This document shows, piece by piece, positions 6,237 through 8,855 of a stretch of 8,855 bases of DNA; positions within the stretch are counted from its first letter, which is position 1; the number at the start of each line of letters is the position of its first letter. A program made the translations under genes and the position numbers. Below the pieces are notes generated by a model. That model saw nothing but the letters and a program-made list of their open reading frames with translations. It did no database searches and had not been told where the DNA came from. This stretch comes from CAYQQJ01 sp964515945 (GTDB lineage Bacteria > Pseudomonadota > Gammaproteobacteria > Pseudomonadales > Cellvibrionaceae): NCBI GenBank assembly GCA_964515945.1, contig CAZEWY010000151.1:1-8855 (forward strand), written 5' to 3'.

Positions 6237-8552
6237 CTACGGATTACTGCCGAACAATCGGCTAAACCAGCCCTTGATTTTACCGCCTGGAGAGGCTTCG
6301 TTGCCACAGGGGACTTCGGTCTGTGGCGCTGAGCCTACGACAAAGGGAAGTTGCAATGCATTGGTGCAGTCCTGACTGACACGGGCCCCGGTCGCGCGAT
6401 CTATGGCAACCATCAAGGTCGTTTCGGGCGCGGGATGATTCAGGGGGCGCGGGTTCAGTTGCGCCATCATGGTGCCCCAGACGGTGAGGGCGCCGCTTGC
6501 GCCGGTCAACCCGGTGTTTTCATTGGCGTCATTACCTATCCAGACCACGGCCAGGCGGTCGCCGGTAAAGCCGGCGAACCAGCTATCGCGCAGTTCATCC
6601 GTGGTGCCGGTTTTGCCGGCGGCATTGGTTCCCGCTGGCAAGTAGCGCTTCAGGCCGCGCCCGGTTCCCTCCCTGACCACCTGTTGCAAGGCGGTAATCA
6701 GCAGGTGCGCGGGGGCGGGTTTGATGGTTTGCTCAACCCGTACGCCATAGCGGCGCAGCGGTTCACCATCGGCGGTCAGGACTTCACGTATTGCCCGCAG
6801 GGGCATGCGGAAACCGCCGGTGGCAATGGTCTGATACATTTGCGTGATCTGTAATGGCGTCAGATTCACAGTGCCCAGCAGAGTGGCGGCATAGGCGGGC
6901 AGGGGCTGTTCTATGCCCAGCCTGCGAGTTGTCTCCAGCACCTGGTCCACGCCCAGGTCGAGCCCGAGGCGGACGGAGGCCACATTGTAGGATTTCGCCA
7001 GGGCCCGCCACAGGGGTACCTGACCGTGGAATTCATTGTCGTAGTTGTGGGGCTGCCAAGCTTCGATGCCGGGTTCTGTCCAGGTCAATGGGCTGTCGTC
7101 CAGGGGTGTGGCGAGCGTGTAGTGCTCGGAATCCTCAAGCGCTGTGAGGTAGATAGCCGGCTTCAGCAGGGAACCTATTTGACGTTTCGCATCGAGTGCC
7201 CGATTGAAACCCTCGTACCGGGGCTGACGACCGCCCACCACGGCCTGCACTTCCGCGGTTTGAACGTTGGTAACCACCACCGCGCCTTCAAGCAGATTGT
7301 TCGGCAACTGGCGAGACTGCTCAAGAGCACGTAGTCGCGATGTCAGCGCCTCTTCAGCGGTTTTCTGAACCAGAGGATCGAGGGTGGTAAAGATGCGCAG
7401 ACCCTCGGTGCGCAGATCATCCTCGTCGTAATCCCGTTTCAACTGCAGTAATACCAGATCCAGAAAGGCGGGGTAGAGCGACAGGCCGATATTGGGGGTT
7501 GCACTGACATCCAGAGGCTCATTTCGCGCCAGCCGATATTCCTGTTCGGATATGGCATTCTGCTCCAGCATCTCGCTCAGAACCAGGTTGCGTCTTTCCA
7601 GCGCGCGCTCGGGATTGTGGCGCGGATTGTAGGAACTGGGTCCCTTCAGCATGCCCACCAGGAGTGCCGACTGGTGTAATTCCAGCTGCTCAATGCCGCG
7701 GTTGAAGTAGAACTGACTGGCCAGGCCGAAGCCATGAATGGCGCGGGTGCGGTCCTGGCCGAAATAGACCTCATTGAGGTAGGTTTCGAGAATATCATCC
7801 TTCTCGTAATGCAATTCCAGCAGCAGTGCCATGAGAATCTCAGTGGCTTTGCGTTGAATGGTGCGCTCGGGCGTCAGGTAGAAATTCTTGACCAGTTGCT
7901 GGGTCAGGGTGCTGCCGCCCTGAATATGACCACCTTTGACAATCGACACCAGCGCCCGGGCAATGCCGCGCGGGTCTATGCCGTAGTGCTCGTAGTAGCG
8001 GCGATCTTCCACCGCCAGCAGGGCATCGATCAGGTGTTGCGGCGCCTGCTCCAGCCGAATCAGCCGCCGATCCTCATTCTTGCCGGGATAGATGCCGCCT
8101 ATGGGAACCGGGTCCAGCCGCGCCAGATCCACGGGCCTGCCGGTGTCGGCGTGGACCAGCTCAGCCAGAAACCCGTCCCTGAAAGCGAGGCGCAGCAACT
8201 GGCCCTCCTGAGGGCCATCCCAGAAGTCAAAGGGACGGACGTTGATCAGAAAGTCATTGCCTGATTGCCAATACTCACCGGCGGCGTCAGGGTGCTGGAG
8301 GCGGGCGTAGCCCAGCATGTTCAACTCGGCGCGCAGCTGGTCGGGCGTTAGCGGCAACCCCTGGAAGAGCTCCAGAGGGCGCGCATACACGCGAGCCGGC
8401 AAGGCGAAGCGCTTGCCCTCGAAGGCTTCCCTGACCCGATAATCCAGATAAAAGCAGAAACTGGCGAAGGCCAGCAGCGAGACCAGAAACAGTGTGCAGA
8501 CGCGCATCCAGGTAATCTGGGCGCGCAGCCAGGCGAACGGGGAACCTAACAT
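6237..8552 (-). CDS. mrcB: Bifunctional penicillin-binding protein 1b (glycosyltransferase/transpeptidase)
   Basis: This class A PBP polymerises lipid II into glycan strands and crosslinks the peptides. With the ATG at 8552 it has 771 residues; an in-frame TTG at 8558 would add two. In 773-residue numbering: a short cytoplasmic tail, a membrane anchor at about 19-38, and a UB2H-like segment at about 57-150 (in E. coli the docking site of the LpoB activator). The GT51 domain has E184 in AVEDRRYYEHYGID, GGSTLTQQLVKN (214-225) and a second glutamate E240. The transpeptidase domain has the active serine in S463-L-L-K466, S523-Y-N525 and K649-T-G-T652. All catalytic motifs are intact, and the length is usual for PBP1b. 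No good Shine-Dalgarno precedes either start. It is first in an operon with the LpoP-like gene and follows a clear sigma70-like promoter. Confidence 0.98.
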   Translation of the reverse strand: MLGSPFAWLRAQITWMRVCTLFLVSLLAFASFCFYLDYRVREAFEGKRFALPARVYARPLELFQGLPLTPDQLRAELNMLGYARLQHPDAAGEYWQSGNDFLINVRPFDFWDGPQEGQLLRLAFRDGFLAELVHADTGRPVDLARLDPVPIGGIYPGKNEDRRLIRLEQAPQHLIDALLAVEDRRYYEHYGIDPRGIARALVSIVKGGHIQGGSTLTQQLVKNFYLTPERTIQRKATEILMALLLELHYEKDDILETYLNEVYFGQDRTRAIHGFGLASQFYFNRGIEQLELHQSALLVGMLKGPSSYNPRHNPERALERRNLVLSEMLEQNAISEQEYRLARNEPLDVSATPNIGLSLYPAFLDLVLLQLKRDYDEDDLRTEGLRIFTTLDPLVQKTAEEALTSRLRALEQSRQLPNNLLEGAVVVTNVQTAEVQAVVGGRQPRYEGFNRALDAKRQIGSLLKPAIYLTALEDSEHYTLATPLDDSPLTWTEPGIEAWQPHNYDNEFHGQVPLWRALAKSYNVASVRLGLDLGVDQVLETTRRLGIEQPLPAYAATLLGTVNLTPLQITQMYQTIATGGFRMPLRAIREVLTADGEPLRRYGVRVEQTIKPAPAHLLITALQQVVREGTGRGLKRYLPAGTNAAGKTGTTDELRDSWFAGFTGDRLAVVWIGNDANENTGLTGASGALTVWGTMMAQLNPRPLNHPAPETTLMVAIDRATGARVSQDCTNALQLPFVVGSAPQTEVPCGNEASPGGKIKGWFSRLFGSNP

Positions 8553-8585
8553 TATCAATAGCCGGCGGTTAAAGCATGAGCTATC

Positions 8586-8614
8586 AGTATATAGGTGCCA
8601 GCCGGTGGGGCCAA
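8586..8614 (-). promoter_or_regulatory. Sigma70-like promoter for mrcB-lpoP
   Basis: Read on the minus strand, -35 TTGGCC (8609-8614, 4 of 6) and -10 TATACT (8586-8591, 5 of 6) are separated by exactly 17 bp. The predicted transcript start near 8579 leaves a leader of about 27 nt before the ATG at 8552, which favours that start region. It lies in the only gap upstream of mrcB, so mrcB and the LpoP-like gene probably share it. Confidence 0.6.
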
Positions 8615-8657
8615 TGTCGCTGTCGGATCTGTGATCCTGGTCTATATGGGGCCAGGT

Positions 8658-8843
8658 TTACATTTCCTCGGCGCGGTTGCCCTCCTGGCTCAGAAGCATG
8701 GCCTGATTCTGCTCCAGGTCGACCAGTTCGCGCAGCAATTCCTGGGCGGGCGAAGTGCCGGCGCGCCCATACAGGTATCGGTAGAGCTGGATGACCTGCT
8801 CGTGCTCTTCCATGACCACCGCCATGATTTCGGTACTGGTCAT
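8658..8843 (-). CDS. Small protein of unknown function, possibly longer at its 5' end
   Basis: This 61-codon frame encodes an acidic, apparently all-helical peptide (MEEHEQVIQLYRYLYGR, then SPAQELLRELVDLEQNQAMLL). There is no signal peptide or membrane segment, and I do not recognise a family. The HEQVIQLYRYL phrase faintly recalls the first helix of hemerythrin-like bundles, but the protein is far too short for that fold. No Shine-Dalgarno precedes the ATG at 8843, and the frame stays open to the window edge, so the true start may lie outside. An internal ATG exists at codon 7. The gap of about 100 bp to mrcB holds that gene's promoter and a small CCTGG/CCAGG hairpin at 8636-8656. Confidence 0.55.
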   Translation of the reverse strand: MTSTEIMAVVMEEHEQVIQLYRYLYGRAGTSPAQELLRELVDLEQNQAMLLSQEGNRAEEM

Positions 8844-8855
8844 TTGGGAAAAGGG

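Noticed and set aside
6351..6854. Plus-strand frames of 75-176 codons across 6351-8264
   Set aside because: All are antisense to mrcB, whose glycosyltransferase and transpeptidase motifs are intact across the whole interval.
8658..8843. Hemerythrin-like reading of the small ORF
   Set aside because: Only a single HE-containing helix is reminiscent. The four-helix bundle and the remaining iron ligands cannot fit in 61 residues.

Overview
This window looks like chromosomal DNA of a gammaproteobacterium, probably a marine, Pseudomonas/Marinobacter/Cellvibrio-like lineage. That placement is inferred from three things: a bifunctional PBP1b with a TPR lipoprotein gene directly downstream (the LpoP arrangement known from Pseudomonas), a YbiX/PiuC hydroxylase, and an MltB-type transglycosylase with a C-terminal peptidoglycan-binding domain. 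No rRNA, tRNA, CRISPR array, insertion sequence or phage gene was seen. The window is mostly ordinary core genome. The more unusual parts are the nested inverted repeats at the left end, a Met/His-rich exported protein, and a histidine kinase whose ATP-binding site is badly eroded.

Layout. Bases 1-306 carry no convincing gene. They hold two inverted-repeat elements (1-76 and 149-260) in opposite orientation that share a core but have unrelated arms. Next, on the minus strand, comes a two-gene unit: a piuC-like Fe(II)/2-oxoglutarate hydroxylase (912-1577), then a zinc nucleoside (guanine-like) deaminase (307-915), overlapping by ATGA. A Fur-box-like sequence lies in the 101-bp divergent region. 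It separates this unit from a plus-strand gene (1679-2605) for an unrecognised exported protein with a Met/His/Gly-rich N-terminal segment, closed by a terminator-like hairpin.

From 2722 a sigma70-like promoter leads into a secreted lytic transglycosylase (2813-4033). It is followed by a membrane PAS histidine kinase (4262-5737) with no response regulator beside it. Convergent to that kinase, with only 10 bp between stop codons, lies the minus-strand operon mrcB (6237-8552) and lpoP-like (5748-6218), driven by a good sigma70-like promoter at 8586-8614. A 61-codon minus-strand ORF of unknown function lies at the right edge.

How the genes fit together. Two themes are visible. One is cell-wall growth: PBP1b polymerises and crosslinks peptidoglycan, the LpoP-like lipoprotein would activate it from the outer membrane, and the MltB-type enzyme cleaves glycan strands. 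The other may be iron or metal handling: the piuC-like gene, the Fur-like site and the Met/His-rich exported protein. The second theme is inference from neighbourhood and composition. No regulation or function was measured.
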